Source of the DNA: Nocardioides islandensis
GTDB taxonomy: Bacteria > Actinomycetota > Actinomycetes > Propionibacteriales > Nocardioidaceae
Reading direction: 5' to 3'
Length of the DNA stretch: 64,000 nt
Assembly: GCF_015352455.1 (NCBI RefSeq)
Contig: NZ_JADKPN010000018.1
Span: forward strand, 34,505 to 98,504
Positions 52,958 through 61,783 of the stretch are shown here, piece after piece. Under the pieces are notes generated by a model. The model was not told the origin of the DNA, did no database searches, and worked only from the letters and a program-made list of their open reading frames with translations. The position numbers were made by a program, and so were the translations under genes. Each line of letters opens with the position of its first letter. Within the stretch, counting starts at the first letter, position 1.

Positions 52958-55393
52958 TCAGGCGTCGGCCGGGCGCCACGTCCAGCCCGCGATGTCGGGC
53001 ATGTCCTCCAGGTGCTCGCGGATGTACCGCTCGTGCTCGGCGAGGCGATGCGCGCACAGCCGGCGCAGCACGTCCCAGCCGTCCGGCCGTCGGGTGGCCC
53101 GCCGCAGGACCTCCTGCGCCAGGTGGTACCGCGACATCCGGTTGAGCACGACCATGTCGAACGGTGTCGTGGTGGTGCCCTGCTCGCTGAAGCCCCGGAC
53201 GTGGAAGCGGCCCGGGTTGGTGCGCCCGTGGATCAGCTGGTGGATCGCCCGCGGGTAGCCGTGGAAGGCGAACACGACGTGCTTGTCGGACGTGAACAGG
53301 TCGTCGAACTGGCTGTCGGCGTACCCGTGCGGGTGGTCGTTCTCGGGCAGCAGGGCCATCAGGTCGACCACGTTGACGAACCGGACCTTGAGGTCGGGCA
53401 CGTGGTCGCGCAGCAGCTCGGCGGCCGCCAGCGCTTCCTGGGTCGGCACGTCGCCTGCGCAGGCCAGCACGATGTCCGGCTGCTCGTCCTCGGCACAGCT
53501 GCCCGCCCAGGTCCACACGCCGGCGCCGGTGGCGCAGTGACGGTGTGCCTCGTCGAGGGTGAGGTACTGCAGGTGCGGCTGCTTGTCGACCACGACCAGG
53601 TTCACGTGGTCGGTGCTGCGCAGGCAGTGGTCCATGATCGACAGCGTGCTGTTGGCGTCCGGCGGCAGCCACACCCGCACCACGCCGGGCGACAGGGGCA
53701 GCATCGCGTCGATGAGTCCCGGGCCCTGGTGGGAGAACCCGTTGTGGTCGTTGCGCCAGCAGGTCGAGGTGAGCAGCACGTTGAGCGACGACACGGAGTC
53801 ACGCCATGGCAGCTCCTGGGCGTGCTGGAGCCACTTGACGTGCTGGATCGTCATGGATGCCGACACCATCGCGAACGCCTCGTACGTCGCGAAGACGCCG
53901 TGCCGTCCGGTGAGCGTGTAGCCCTCCAGCCAGCCCTGGCACAGGTGCTCGCTGAGCACCTCCATGACCCGGCCGTCCGCGCTGAGGTGGTCGTCGGTCT
54001 CCAGCACCTGCCCGACGAAGCACCGGTCCGTCACGTCGAAGACGGCCTGCAGCCGGTTGCTGGCGGTCTCGTCTGGCGAGAAGAGCCGGAAGGTGCCGCC
54101 GCCGTCCGGTCGCGTCGTGGCGGCGTACAGGTCGCGCATCAGCTCGCCCGACGAGAACGTGTTGCTGACGCGCGCCTGGCCCGGTGCGTCGACGGGCACG
54201 GCGTACGCCGCGAGGTCGAGTTCCGGCAGGTCCTCGCGCAGCCGCCCGCCGTTGGCGTACGGCGTGGCCGACATGCGGCGGTCGCCCCGAGGTGCCAGTG
54301 CCTTGAGCTCGGGGACCAGCCTCCCGTCCTCGTCGAAGAGGGTCTCGGGTGCGTAGGACCGCAGCCACTCCTCGAGCATGCGCAGGTGGTCGGGGTTCTC
54401 GGCCAGTCCCGACAGGGGGACCTGGTGGCTGCGGAAGGTGCCCTGGACCTGGACGCCGTCCACGACGTCGGGGCCGGTCCACCCCTTGGGCGTGCGCAGC
54501 ACGATGGCGGGCCACGGTGGCTGCGCCTGCGGCGAGCCACCGGAGCGACCCGCGGCTCGCATCGACTCGATCCGGTCCTGCGCGCCGCGCAGAGCGGCGT
54601 ACAGGGCCGGGAAGACCTCACGCGGGTCGTCGCCGGCGACGAGGACCGGGTCCCAGCCCTGGCCGCGCAGGTAGGCGAGGATGTTCTCGTCGGGGCTGCG
54701 GCCCAGCAACGTCGGGCCGGCGATCTTGTAGCCGTTGACGTGCACGATCGGCAGGACTGCCCCGTCGCGCCGTGCGTTCAGGAAGGCGGGCACGTGCCAG
54801 GAGCCGGACAGCGGCCCGGTCTCCGCCTCGCCGTCGCCGACCACACAGGCGACCGTGAGCCCGGGGTTGTCGAACGCCGCACCTGCCGCGTGCACGAGGG
54901 CGTAGCCGAGCTCCCCACCCTCGTGGATGCTGCCCGGCGTCTGGACGCTGACGTGGCTGGGCACCCCTCCCGGCGAGGAGAACTGGCGGAACAGGGCGCG
55001 GATGCCGGTCGCGTCGTCGCCGACGTGCGGGTAGATCTCCGAGTACGTCCCTTCCAGCCACCCCGCGGCCACGAGCGCGGGACCACCGTGTCCGGGTCCG
55101 GTGACGTAGAGCCAGTCGCTGTCGGTCTCGCGGATCACCCGGTTGATGAGGGTGTAGATCATCGACAGCCCGGGGCTGGTGCCCCAGTGGCCCAGCAACC
55201 GCGGCTTGATGTCCCGGAGCGTCAGTGGCTCGCGCAGCAACGGGTTCTCGCGCAGGTAGATCTGGCCGACGGTCAGGTAGTTGGCGGCCGCCCACCAGCG
55301 CAGGTCGAGCTCGAGCTCGTCGTCGTCGTAGGTCCAGCGGTCGAGGTGGGTGGGCAGGGGCGATGTGGTGACGGACTCGGGCACGGGGACCAT
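52958..55393 (-). CDS. xfp: Phosphoketolase
   Basis: 811 residues, the usual length. Thiamine-diphosphate motif GDGEAETGPLSGSWHVPAFL, HVNGYKIAGPT, N-terminal SPGLSMIYTLINRVI and GPGHGGPALVAAGWLEGTYS. Cleaves xylulose-5-P and/or fructose-6-P to acetyl-phosphate, giving ATP-yielding acetate formation when respiration is limited. A DevR-like box at 55422-55435 is about 30 bp before the ATG. No acetate kinase gene in the window. Confidence 0.95.
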   Translation of the reverse strand: MVPVPESVTTSPLPTHLDRWTYDDDELELDLRWWAAANYLTVGQIYLRENPLLREPLTLRDIKPRLLGHWGTSPGLSMIYTLINRVIRETDSDWLYVTGPGHGGPALVAAGWLEGTYSEIYPHVGDDATGIRALFRQFSSPGGVPSHVSVQTPGSIHEGGELGYALVHAAGAAFDNPGLTVACVVGDGEAETGPLSGSWHVPAFLNARRDGAVLPIVHVNGYKIAGPTLLGRSPDENILAYLRGQGWDPVLVAGDDPREVFPALYAALRGAQDRIESMRAAGRSGGSPQAQPPWPAIVLRTPKGWTGPDVVDGVQVQGTFRSHQVPLSGLAENPDHLRMLEEWLRSYAPETLFDEDGRLVPELKALAPRGDRRMSATPYANGGRLREDLPELDLAAYAVPVDAPGQARVSNTFSSGELMRDLYAATTRPDGGGTFRLFSPDETASNRLQAVFDVTDRCFVGQVLETDDHLSADGRVMEVLSEHLCQGWLEGYTLTGRHGVFATYEAFAMVSASMTIQHVKWLQHAQELPWRDSVSSLNVLLTSTCWRNDHNGFSHQGPGLIDAMLPLSPGVVRVWLPPDANSTLSIMDHCLRSTDHVNLVVVDKQPHLQYLTLDEAHRHCATGAGVWTWAGSCAEDEQPDIVLACAGDVPTQEALAAAELLRDHVPDLKVRFVNVVDLMALLPENDHPHGYADSQFDDLFTSDKHVVFAFHGYPRAIHQLIHGRTNPGRFHVRGFSEQGTTTTPFDMVVLNRMSRYHLAQEVLRRATRRPDGWDVLRRLCAHRLAEHERYIREHLEDMPDIAGWTWRPADA

Positions 55394-55421
55394 GACACCA
55401 TTGGCCGCGCGGTGCGATCCA

Positions 55422-55435
55422 GTGACCTTGGTCCA
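55422..55435. promoter_or_regulatory. DevR/OsdR-like box, phosphoketolase
   Basis: GTGACCTTGGTCCA, a nearly symmetrical variant of the box, 29 bp upstream of the phosphoketolase start; a repeated GGTCCGGGTCC follows. Confidence 0.45.
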
Positions 55436-55484
55436 TATCGGTCCGGGTCCAATGGACTCGCGGCACGGGTGCCCGGCGTGCGCG

Positions 55485-56150
55485 TCAGACGTCTGCGCGA
55501 CGATGCCGTCCGGGCTGCAGCGGGCCGGCCGCCGCGCGCACGGGGGGTACCGGCTGCATGACTCGCTCGATGAGCGCAGTGACGGCGGCGCTCACGGAGT
55601 GCAGCTCGCCTCCCACCTCGTGGGCGACCTCGGCGTCCGTGAGGCCCTCGAGGACCAGGGCGAGCAGCTGCCGTTCATCCCCGGTCAGCGGAGGCTGCAG
55701 CTCGTCCGCGCCCCGCATCAGCTGCTGGCTCACCCGCGCCATGGCCGTCGGTTCGATCAGGGTCTCGCCGGCGCCGACCTTCCGGATGGCGGTCGTGATG
55801 TCGGAGCTGCGGGTGAGCTTCACGACGTACCCGGAAGCCCCTGCCAGGATCGCGGCCATCAGCGCCTCGTCGTCGCCGGAGGACGTCAGCAGCAGTCCGC
55901 GGACCGACGGGTCGGCGGAGCGGACGGCGCGACAGACCTCGATCCCCGTCCCGTCCTGGAGCCGGAGGTCCAGCACCATCACGTCGACCCCGAGCCTCGG
56001 GATGGTGAGCATGGCGTGACGTGCGGATCCGGAGTCGCCCGCGACGTTGATGTCCGTCGCCGGGACGAGCAGGTCGCGAAGCCCCTGCCGGACGATGTCG
56101 TGGTCGTCGAGGAGGTAGACGTGCAGGTACTTCGAGACGTAGTTCGCCAT
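55485..56150 (-). CDS. Response regulator with divergent NarL-like C-terminus
   Basis: 221 residues from ATG 56150, which is 9 bp after a minus-strand GGGTAC; the longer frame to 56183 is rejected. Receiver domain: HVYLLDDHDIVRQGLRDLL, acceptor Asp in VMVLDLRLQDGTGIEV, LTSSGDDEALMAAILAGASG and VVKLTRSSDI. The C-terminal region (LTGDERQLLALVLEGLTDAE onward) aligns in pattern to a LuxR HTH but lacks several consensus residues (recognition helix unusual). No kinase adjacent. Could be a DevR-like regulator of this region or a non-DNA-binding regulator. Confidence 0.8.
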   Translation of the reverse strand: MANYVSKYLHVYLLDDHDIVRQGLRDLLVPATDINVAGDSGSARHAMLTIPRLGVDVMVLDLRLQDGTGIEVCRAVRSADPSVRGLLLTSSGDDEALMAAILAGASGYVVKLTRSSDITTAIRKVGAGETLIEPTAMARVSQQLMRGADELQPPLTGDERQLLALVLEGLTDAEVAHEVGGELHSVSAAVTALIERVMQPVPPVRAAAGPLQPGRHRRADV

Positions 56151-56159
56151 CGGCCCGTT

Positions 56160-56165
56160 GTACCC
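56160..56165 (-). promoter_or_regulatory. GGGTAC box before response regulator
   Basis: Minus strand GGGTAC, 9 bp before ATG 56150; no GNNT at 14-16 bp upstream, so weaker than the others. Confidence 0.4.
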
Positions 56166-56202
56166 CCGGGACGTACTTCCCACCAGCAGGCTCGACGAGG
56201 AC

Positions 56203-56592
56203 TCACGTCAGCGCAACGGGCCAGCTCCCGACGGCGAACACGAGCACGGCGGCGTCGAACAGGATGCCCAGGCTCAGCCACGGGTGGAAGAACAGGATCT
56301 TGAGCGCCAGGCCCAGGAGAGCCGCGGCCGTGGCGACGAGCGGCACCGTCCACCCGGACCCGAGAGCAACCGCCAGTCCGGCGACGACGTAGGCGACCGC
56401 GGCGGCGACGGCCAGCCAGACAGCCGTCCGGTGGATCGTCGTCGGCGGCACACGGGTCGCGGCCAGCACCGCCGAGTGATCCGGCGCGAAGGGTGCCGCA
56501 TGCTCGGTGTCAGCGGGTGCCGGCGGCAGCCACACGGCCAGGTGCGCCAGACCGTGCGCGACCAGGAACGCCGCGAGGAGCCACGACATCAC
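56203..56592 (-). CDS. Small polytopic membrane protein
   Basis: 129 residues, four hydrophobic segments (about 3-20, 55-80, 82-100, 102-125) with HGLAHLAVWLPPA at the start. No family recognised. The start overlaps the DUF4389 gene stop by four bases, so it is probably cotranscribed from the 58144 box. Confidence 0.75.
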   Translation of the reverse strand: MMSWLLAAFLVAHGLAHLAVWLPPAPADTEHAAPFAPDHSAVLAATRVPPTTIHRTAVWLAVAAAVAYVVAGLAVALGSGWTVPLVATAAALLGLALKILFFHPWLSLGILFDAAVLVFAVGSWPVALT

Positions 56593-58064
56593 CGGTCACC
56601 GCTCGTGCGTCCGACCCTCCGCAGCGGCACCGCGATGAGGATCACCGAGGCGACCAGGGTGAGGCCGGCGATCGAGAGCATGACGGCGACGATCCAGGGC
56701 AGGGCGGGGACCTCGGCGCCCGCGGTCACCACGACGTCGACGCCCTTGCTGGCATCGGCGTTCATGACGAGCACCGACCAGTCACCGTTGGTGGGCTCCC
56801 ACGTGAGCTCCTGGGTGCCCGGACCGGCGGACGTCGTCGCCCAGAAGTCCTGCGACGCCGGTGCTCCGGGTCGTCCGTCGCCGGCCGTCGTCCGGTACAC
56901 GCCGTCTCCGTCGCGTACGTCGACGAGCGTGACGTGCTCCACCCCGGCGAGGTAGGTCTCGACGTCGGACGTCGGTGCGATGCCGATGAAGACGTCCGCG
57001 GACTCGCCGGCCGAGGCGGTGATCTTCAGGTCACCCAGCAGCGCGGCCGGGGGCAGCTCCCACGGAGCGCCGACCTGCATCTGCTCGCCGGACAGGATGG
57101 CGTAGGTGGACGTCTCGAGCGTCTGTTCCGGGCTCATCAGGAAGCCGTTGTCGTCGCGGAGCGTGTGGTCGGCGACGAGCAGTCCGACTCCGGGCACGAG
57201 CAGGCCGAGGGTGACGACGGCGAACACGCAGCCGGCGACGACCGAGGTGATCCGGCCCGTCGTCCAGCGTGAGGTCGTGCGCGGCAGGGGCGGTGCCCCG
57301 GTCGGCGCAGGAGGAGTCGGCGCAGGAGCAGCCGGCGCCTCAGGAGTCGGCGCAGCAGGAGTCGACGGTGTGGGTGCGGGCGCGAAGGTGACCGTGCCCG
57401 TGCCGCCCTCGTGGCCCCCCTGGTCGAGACGGAACGGCGGATACGTGTCGGTCATCAGGGCCGCGTAGCCGGCGACCCGGAGCACCCACCGGTTCAGTCC
57501 GAGGAGGAGGTCGAACAGGGCCTGCGGGTAGCGACCGGTGACGAGCAGGACGACGCCGGCCACGCACGCCAGCAGCGGGATCAGCCCGGTCGCCAGCAGC
57601 CGGGACCGGTCGTCGGCGTTCTCGAAGAAGTAGCCGGCGCCGCCGACGAGCAGGCCCACGACCAGGTAGTGGGGGATGGCGAGCAGCCACCACTTGACCA
57701 GGACGAGGCCACGGGAGAGGCGCTCGGGGTAGTCCACCTGGAGGTGGGCGGGGTAGTCGGCCACCTCACGCAGGGTGAACGGCGGGTAGCGGTCGGTGCC
57801 CAGCGCGCCGTAGGCGTAGTAGGAGACGCGCCACTGCCAGCGGAGGACGCCGACGTTGAACTCGAAGATGCTCCGTGGGTAGCGGCCGGTGAACAGGATC
57901 GCGAAGAAGGCCACGACGCTGAGGACGACGAACGCGATCCAGAGGAACGCGAGGACGACGTAGTGCGGGATCACCAAGAGCCACTTGAGGAGCCACAGCC
58001 AGCGACTCATCTTGTTGTCGAGCTCGGCGTCGACATGGACCGGGTACGTCACGGCGCTCATCAC
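56589..58064 (-). CDS. DUF4389 membrane protein (two copies of domain)
   Basis: 491 residues. Two DUF4389 units in tandem, each with RYP(R/Q)-type turn and paired helices (LLKWLLVIPHYVVLAFLWIA; LVKWWLLAIPHYLVVGLLVG), then a Pro/Ala-rich linker, another helix, an extracytosolic beta-rich region and a final helix (IVAVMLSIAGLTLVASVILI). GTG 58064 has GGAG 7 bp upstream; ATG 58061 is also possible. Function unknown. Operon with the small membrane gene; DevR-like box about 80 bp upstream. Confidence 0.85.
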   Translation of the reverse strand: MMSAVTYPVHVDAELDNKMSRWLWLLKWLLVIPHYVVLAFLWIAFVVLSVVAFFAILFTGRYPRSIFEFNVGVLRWQWRVSYYAYGALGTDRYPPFTLREVADYPAHLQVDYPERLSRGLVLVKWWLLAIPHYLVVGLLVGGAGYFFENADDRSRLLATGLIPLLACVAGVVLLVTGRYPQALFDLLLGLNRWVLRVAGYAALMTDTYPPFRLDQGGHEGGTGTVTFAPAPTPSTPAAPTPEAPAAPAPTPPAPTGAPPLPRTTSRWTTGRITSVVAGCVFAVVTLGLLVPGVGLLVADHTLRDDNGFLMSPEQTLETSTYAILSGEQMQVGAPWELPPAALLGDLKITASAGESADVFIGIAPTSDVETYLAGVEHVTLVDVRDGDGVYRTTAGDGRPGAPASQDFWATTSAGPGTQELTWEPTNGDWSVLVMNADASKGVDVVVTAGAEVPALPWIVAVMLSIAGLTLVASVILIAVPLRRVGRTSGDR

Positions 58065-58143
58065 AGAACAACTCCTTCGGTCGTCCCTCTCATCGTCGCG
58101 ACGACGTCCCGGGTGCTCCCAGGGGCGCTGGTCGGCTCGCGTG

Positions 58144-58157
58144 GGGACCTAGGTCAT
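58144..58157. promoter_or_regulatory. DevR/OsdR-like box, DUF4389 operon
   Basis: GGGACCTAGGTCAT, about 80 bp upstream of GTG 58064 and overlapping the stop codon of the PPOX-type gene. Confidence 0.45.
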
Positions 58158-58609
58158 GGAAGTGGCTGAGACCAGGCCCGGCGCCCCGGCAGCTCGGACA
58201 TCGGGTTCCAGCCGGCGCCGAGCCGGCGTCCGGTGAGCTCGGTCAAGGGCAGCGTGACGAGCAGGGGGCGGTCTCCGCCGGCCCAGGGCTTGGGCTCCCA
58301 CCCCCAGGGGAGGCGGGCCACCTCGTCGGGATCGTCCGCGATGGTCGTCGTGCCGCGGGCCATCACGCTCCAGCCGCGGTGAAAGGTGTAGTCGACGTGG
58401 TCGATCTCGAACGCGACGCGCACGCCGCGGCCGTGCGTCGCGAGCAGGCCGTTCGTCGCCGTGCGGATGAGGATGGCGCTGTCCGAGACGGCGTAGTTGA
58501 CCGGTACCACAGCTGGTCCGTGCGGCGTTGACAGCCCGATGCGTCCGAAGACTCCTGAGCGCAGGAGGGCCTGACACTCCGAGTACGTCAGCTCGTAGGG
58601 GACGGCCAT
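58154..58609 (-). CDS. Pyridoxamine 5'-phosphate oxidase-family flavoprotein
   Basis: 151 residues from ATG 58609 (GGAG upstream). Split-barrel fold: ECQALLRSGVFGRIGLSTPH, GPAVVPVNYAVSDSAILIRT, VRVAFEIDHVDYTFHRGWSV and ARGTTTIADD. Binds FMN or F420, or acts as a heme or flavin stress protein. Frequent in hypoxia regulons of actinobacteria. The substrate is unknown. Confidence 0.85.
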   Translation of the reverse strand: MAVPYELTYSECQALLRSGVFGRIGLSTPHGPAVVPVNYAVSDSAILIRTATNGLLATHGRGVRVAFEIDHVDYTFHRGWSVMARGTTTIADDPDEVARLPWGWEPKPWAGGDRPLLVTLPLTELTGRRLGAGWNPMSELPGRRAWSQPLP

Positions 58610-58791
58610 GTCGCACTCCAGGGCATCCGGGGGGCATTCGTCGATGTCAGGTCGCTCGCGGACCCCCCGTGGGTGTCGTCGACGATCCTCCGAGCCGGCC
58701 GGGGTCACCAGGGCATGAGGTCCCGGTACGGCGGGACTCCCAGATTCAGGCACACGGGAACCCCTCGGGAACCGACGAGCTCCGGGCAGGG

Positions 58792-58823
58792 CAGCGGCCC
58801 GGACCCCGGGGTCCGGACCGCTG
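58792..58823 (-). terminator. Terminator of arcD
   Basis: CAGCGG, a bulged base, CCGGACCCC and the mirror image form a 15-bp stem 27 bp after the permease stop (58851) on the minus strand. Confidence 0.75.
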
Positions 58824-58850
58824 AGTGGCAGTGACGGGGGACGCGTCAGG

Positions 58851-60320
58851 TCACACCGACACGAACCCCTGGACCAGTCCGATCACGGCCACCACCGACG
58901 TGGCGGCGACGACCGCGACCAGGATCTTCTCGACGCTGGTGAACACGGGCTTGTGGCTCTCCACCCGCGCCCAGACGAACAGCGCCGTGCCGACCAGGTA
59001 GAACAGGCCGGCGACCAGCACGTACTCCCACCCGCCGGCGTACACCAGCCAGACCGCGTAGCCCAGGGCCACGGCACCGACCAGCAGGTCGCGCGTGCGC
59101 CCGTGCCCGTCGGCGTACGTCTCACCCGTCAGGGCCAGCTTCACCTGGTACGCGGCCGACCACAGGTACGGCAGCAGGATCAGCGAGGTGGCGAGGTAGA
59201 TGAGGTCGGTGTAGGTGTTCTCGTTGACGAGCGTCCACAGCAACATGGCCTGCACGCACAGGTTCGTCAGCCACAGCGCACTGACGGGGGCGCCGTGGAC
59301 GTTCTCCTTGGCCAGCCCCTTCGGTACGACGTGGTCCAGGGCCGGCAGCCGCAGGATCTCGACGGCCAGCAGCACCCAGGCGATCAGCGCACCGAGCAGG
59401 GAGACCACCAGCCCGGCGGAGATGAAGCCGGCGCCCCACGAGCCCACCTCGTTCTCGAGAAGCCCGGCCATCGACGGGTCGGAGAGACCGGCGATGTCGG
59501 CCTGTGCCATCAGGCCGTAGGCGAGCAGGTTGACCGCGAGCAGCAGCGCCAGCACGCCCGCGAAGCCGAGCACGGTGGCCCGGCCGACGTCCTTGCGCTC
59601 CCGGGCGCGCTGGGAGTAGACGCTCGCACCCTCGATGCCGATGAACACCCAGACGGTGACCAGCATCATGTTCTTGACCTGGTCCATCGTGGTGCCGAGC
59701 CCGGCGTCGTGGCCCCAGACGTCAGCGGTGAAGATGCCGGAGCTGAACCCGACGGCGGCGATCGCGATGAAGGTCAGGATGGGGACGACCTTGGCCACCG
59801 TGACGACCACGTTCACCGCCGCGGCGTTCCTGACGCCGCTGACGGTCAGGAAGTGGACGAGCCACAGCAGGACCGAGGCACCCACGATGGCGGTGGTGGT
59901 CGTGCCTCCGTCGAAGCCGTCGAACCAGTAGCCCAGGGTGGCCATCAGCAGCACCAGGTAGGCGACGTTGCCCACCCAGGCACTGATCCAGTAGCCCCAT
60001 GCCGAGGTGAAGCCGACGTACTCGCCGAAGCCGGCCCGCGCGTAGCCGTAGACGCCGCCGTCGACGTCGGGCTTGCGTTCCGCCAGTCCCTGGAAGACGA
60101 AGGCCAGCATCAGCATGCCGGCGCCCGTGATCAACCAGCCGATCAGCAGCGGACCGGGGGCCGCACTCCCGGCCATCTGGGAGGGCAGCGCGAAGATGCC
60201 GCTCCCGATCATGGACCCCACCACGAGGGCGGTGAGGGCGGGTAGTGCCAGCCCGGCGGCCGAACGACGCTTGGTCGCCCTCGGCGTGCTGGGACCAGGC
60301 CTCGTCACTTGGACGGTCAT
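58851..60320 (-). CDS. arcD: Arginine/ornithine antiporter-type APC permease
   Basis: 489 residues, about 12 membrane segments. The APC-superfamily start LTALVVGSMIGSGIFALPSQ and VYGYARAGFGEYVGFTSAWG place it in the basic-amino-acid antiporter family. Its position, divergent from arcA-arcB-arcC, supports arginine/ornithine exchange. Divergent start region has three DevR-like boxes, the nearest about 80 bp from its ATG. Confidence 0.88.
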   Translation of the reverse strand: MTVQVTRPGPSTPRATKRRSAAGLALPALTALVVGSMIGSGIFALPSQMAGSAAPGPLLIGWLITGAGMLMLAFVFQGLAERKPDVDGGVYGYARAGFGEYVGFTSAWGYWISAWVGNVAYLVLLMATLGYWFDGFDGGTTTTAIVGASVLLWLVHFLTVSGVRNAAAVNVVVTVAKVVPILTFIAIAAVGFSSGIFTADVWGHDAGLGTTMDQVKNMMLVTVWVFIGIEGASVYSQRARERKDVGRATVLGFAGVLALLLAVNLLAYGLMAQADIAGLSDPSMAGLLENEVGSWGAGFISAGLVVSLLGALIAWVLLAVEILRLPALDHVVPKGLAKENVHGAPVSALWLTNLCVQAMLLWTLVNENTYTDLIYLATSLILLPYLWSAAYQVKLALTGETYADGHGRTRDLLVGAVALGYAVWLVYAGGWEYVLVAGLFYLVGTALFVWARVESHKPVFTSVEKILVAVVAATSVVAVIGLVQGFVSV

Positions 60321-60400
60321 CTGTGGCCTCCTCAGTCAGCAGACGGCAGGAGGGTCCTGCTCTGGTCCCAGGCTTCTCCCCGCTGTGCCGCTCCGGGCAG

Positions 60401-60413
60401 GGGCGAAAGTGCC
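60401..60413. promoter_or_regulatory. DevR/OsdR-like box 1, arc region
   Basis: GGGCGAAAGTGCC (reverse GGCACTTTCGCCC), 81 bp from the arcD start. Confidence 0.45.
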
Positions 60414-60421
60414 GCCCGAAC

Positions 60422-60435
60422 GGGTCCTTCGGCAC
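60422..60435. promoter_or_regulatory. DevR/OsdR-like box 2, arc region
   Basis: GGGTCCTTCGGCAC; follows box 1 by 8 bp, so the two centres are about two helical turns apart. Confidence 0.5.
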
Positions 60436-60479
60436 GCTGACCCGGCGGCTCGAGATCGTGCCCACGGACCCTCGACCCA

Positions 60480-60493
60480 GGGACTTCTGGCCC
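60480..60493. promoter_or_regulatory. DevR/OsdR-like box 3, arcA
   Basis: GGGACTTCTGGCCC, 61 bp before the arcA ATG; near-consensus. Confidence 0.55.
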
Positions 60494-60554
60494 ATCTGCG
60501 CAGCAGGGCATCGGCTGGAAGGTGGGGGGAACCAAGCGAAGGGGGCACGCCGCC

Positions 60555-61778
60555 ATGAACCTGCACGTCGACTCGGAGGTTGGTCGCCTTCGACAGGTGA
60601 TCCTGCACCGACCCGACCTCGAGCTGAAGAGGCTCACCCCGACCAACCACGACGAGTACCTCTTCGACGACGTGCTCTGGGTCAGCCGGGCCAAGCAGGA
60701 GCACGACGCGTTCGCGCAGGTGCTGCGCGAGCTCGGCGTCGAGGTGCACATGCTCGACCAGCTGCTGTGCGAGACCCTGGCGATCCCCGAGGCGCGCAAG
60801 TACGTGCTGGACGAGGCTCTCGACGAGCGGGTCTACGGCCCGATGGCGCTGGACAGCCTGCACCGGGTCTTCGGCTCGATGGACGACGCCGAGCTGGCCA
60901 GCTTCCTCATCGGCGGGATGACCAAGCGCGAGCTGCTCGACCGCACCGACGAGCCGAGCTCGGTCGTCGTGCAGGCCCTGGCCCTGGACGACCTGCTGCT
61001 GCCTCCGCTGCCCAACCACATGTTCACGCGGGACACCTCGGCCTGGATCTACGACGGCGTGTCCATCAACGCGATGCGCAAGCGGGCCAGGATCCGGGAG
61101 ACCATCCACTACGAGGCCATCTACCGCTGGCACCCGTTCTTCGCCGACGCACGGTTCAACGTCTGGTCCGAAGGAACCGTGAACGGACAGGCCACGACGG
61201 AGGGCGGCGACATCCTCGTCCTCGGGCGCGGCGCCGTCCTGGTCGGCATGAGCGAGCGCACGACACCCCAAGGCGTCGAGCGGCTGGCCAGGAGGCTCTT
61301 CCGCGCCGGCGCCGCGTCGAGGATCGTCGCGCTGGCCATGCCCCAGAAGCGAGCGTTCATGCACCTGGACACGGTCATGACGATGGTCGACGAGCACACG
61401 TTCACCAAGTACGGCGGGCTCGGGATGCTGCCGTCGTACACCATCGAGCCCGGTGACGCCGAGCACGAGCTCACGGTGACCTCGCACCCGGCCGAGGACA
61501 TGCACGGTGCGATCGCGCGCGCCCTGGGCATCGAGCAGATCCGCGTCCTGTCCGCCACCCAGGACGTCCAGGCCGCGGAGCGCGAGCAGTGGGACGACGG
61601 GTGCAACGTCCTCGCCGTCCGGCCCGGGGTGGTCGTCGCCTACGAGCGCAACGTCACCACCAACACCTACCTGCGCAAGAAGGGCGTCGAGGTCGTGACG
61701 ATCCAGGGCAGCGAGCTCGGTCGTGGCCGCGGTGGCCCCCGCTGCATGACCTGCCCCATCGAACGAGAAGGGATCTGA
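60555..61778 (+). CDS. arcA: Arginine deiminase
   Basis: 407 residues from ATG 60555. Motifs: VILHRPDLELKRLTPTN, PNHMFTRDTSAWIYDG, TTEGGDILVLGRG, AFMHLDTVMTMVD and the catalytic Cys in PRCMTCPIERE. Hydrolyses arginine to citrulline and ammonia, the first step of the ADI pathway. Next gene starts 5 bp after the stop. Promoter region has three DevR-like boxes. Confidence 0.95.
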   Translation: MNLHVDSEVGRLRQVILHRPDLELKRLTPTNHDEYLFDDVLWVSRAKQEHDAFAQVLRELGVEVHMLDQLLCETLAIPEARKYVLDEALDERVYGPMALDSLHRVFGSMDDAELASFLIGGMTKRELLDRTDEPSSVVVQALALDDLLLPPLPNHMFTRDTSAWIYDGVSINAMRKRARIRETIHYEAIYRWHPFFADARFNVWSEGTVNGQATTEGGDILVLGRGAVLVGMSERTTPQGVERLARRLFRAGAASRIVALAMPQKRAFMHLDTVMTMVDEHTFTKYGGLGMLPSYTIEPGDAEHELTVTSHPAEDMHGAIARALGIEQIRVLSATQDVQAAEREQWDDGCNVLAVRPGVVVAYERNVTTNTYLRKKGVEVVTIQGSELGRGRGGPRCMTCPIEREGI

Positions 61779-61783
61779 GCACG

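Noticed and set aside
58610..58850. Further DevR-like sites in the region before the PPOX-type gene
   Set aside because: Half-sites such as GGTCCC and GGGACT are present but none joins into a 14-bp box; the right end is the arcD terminator.
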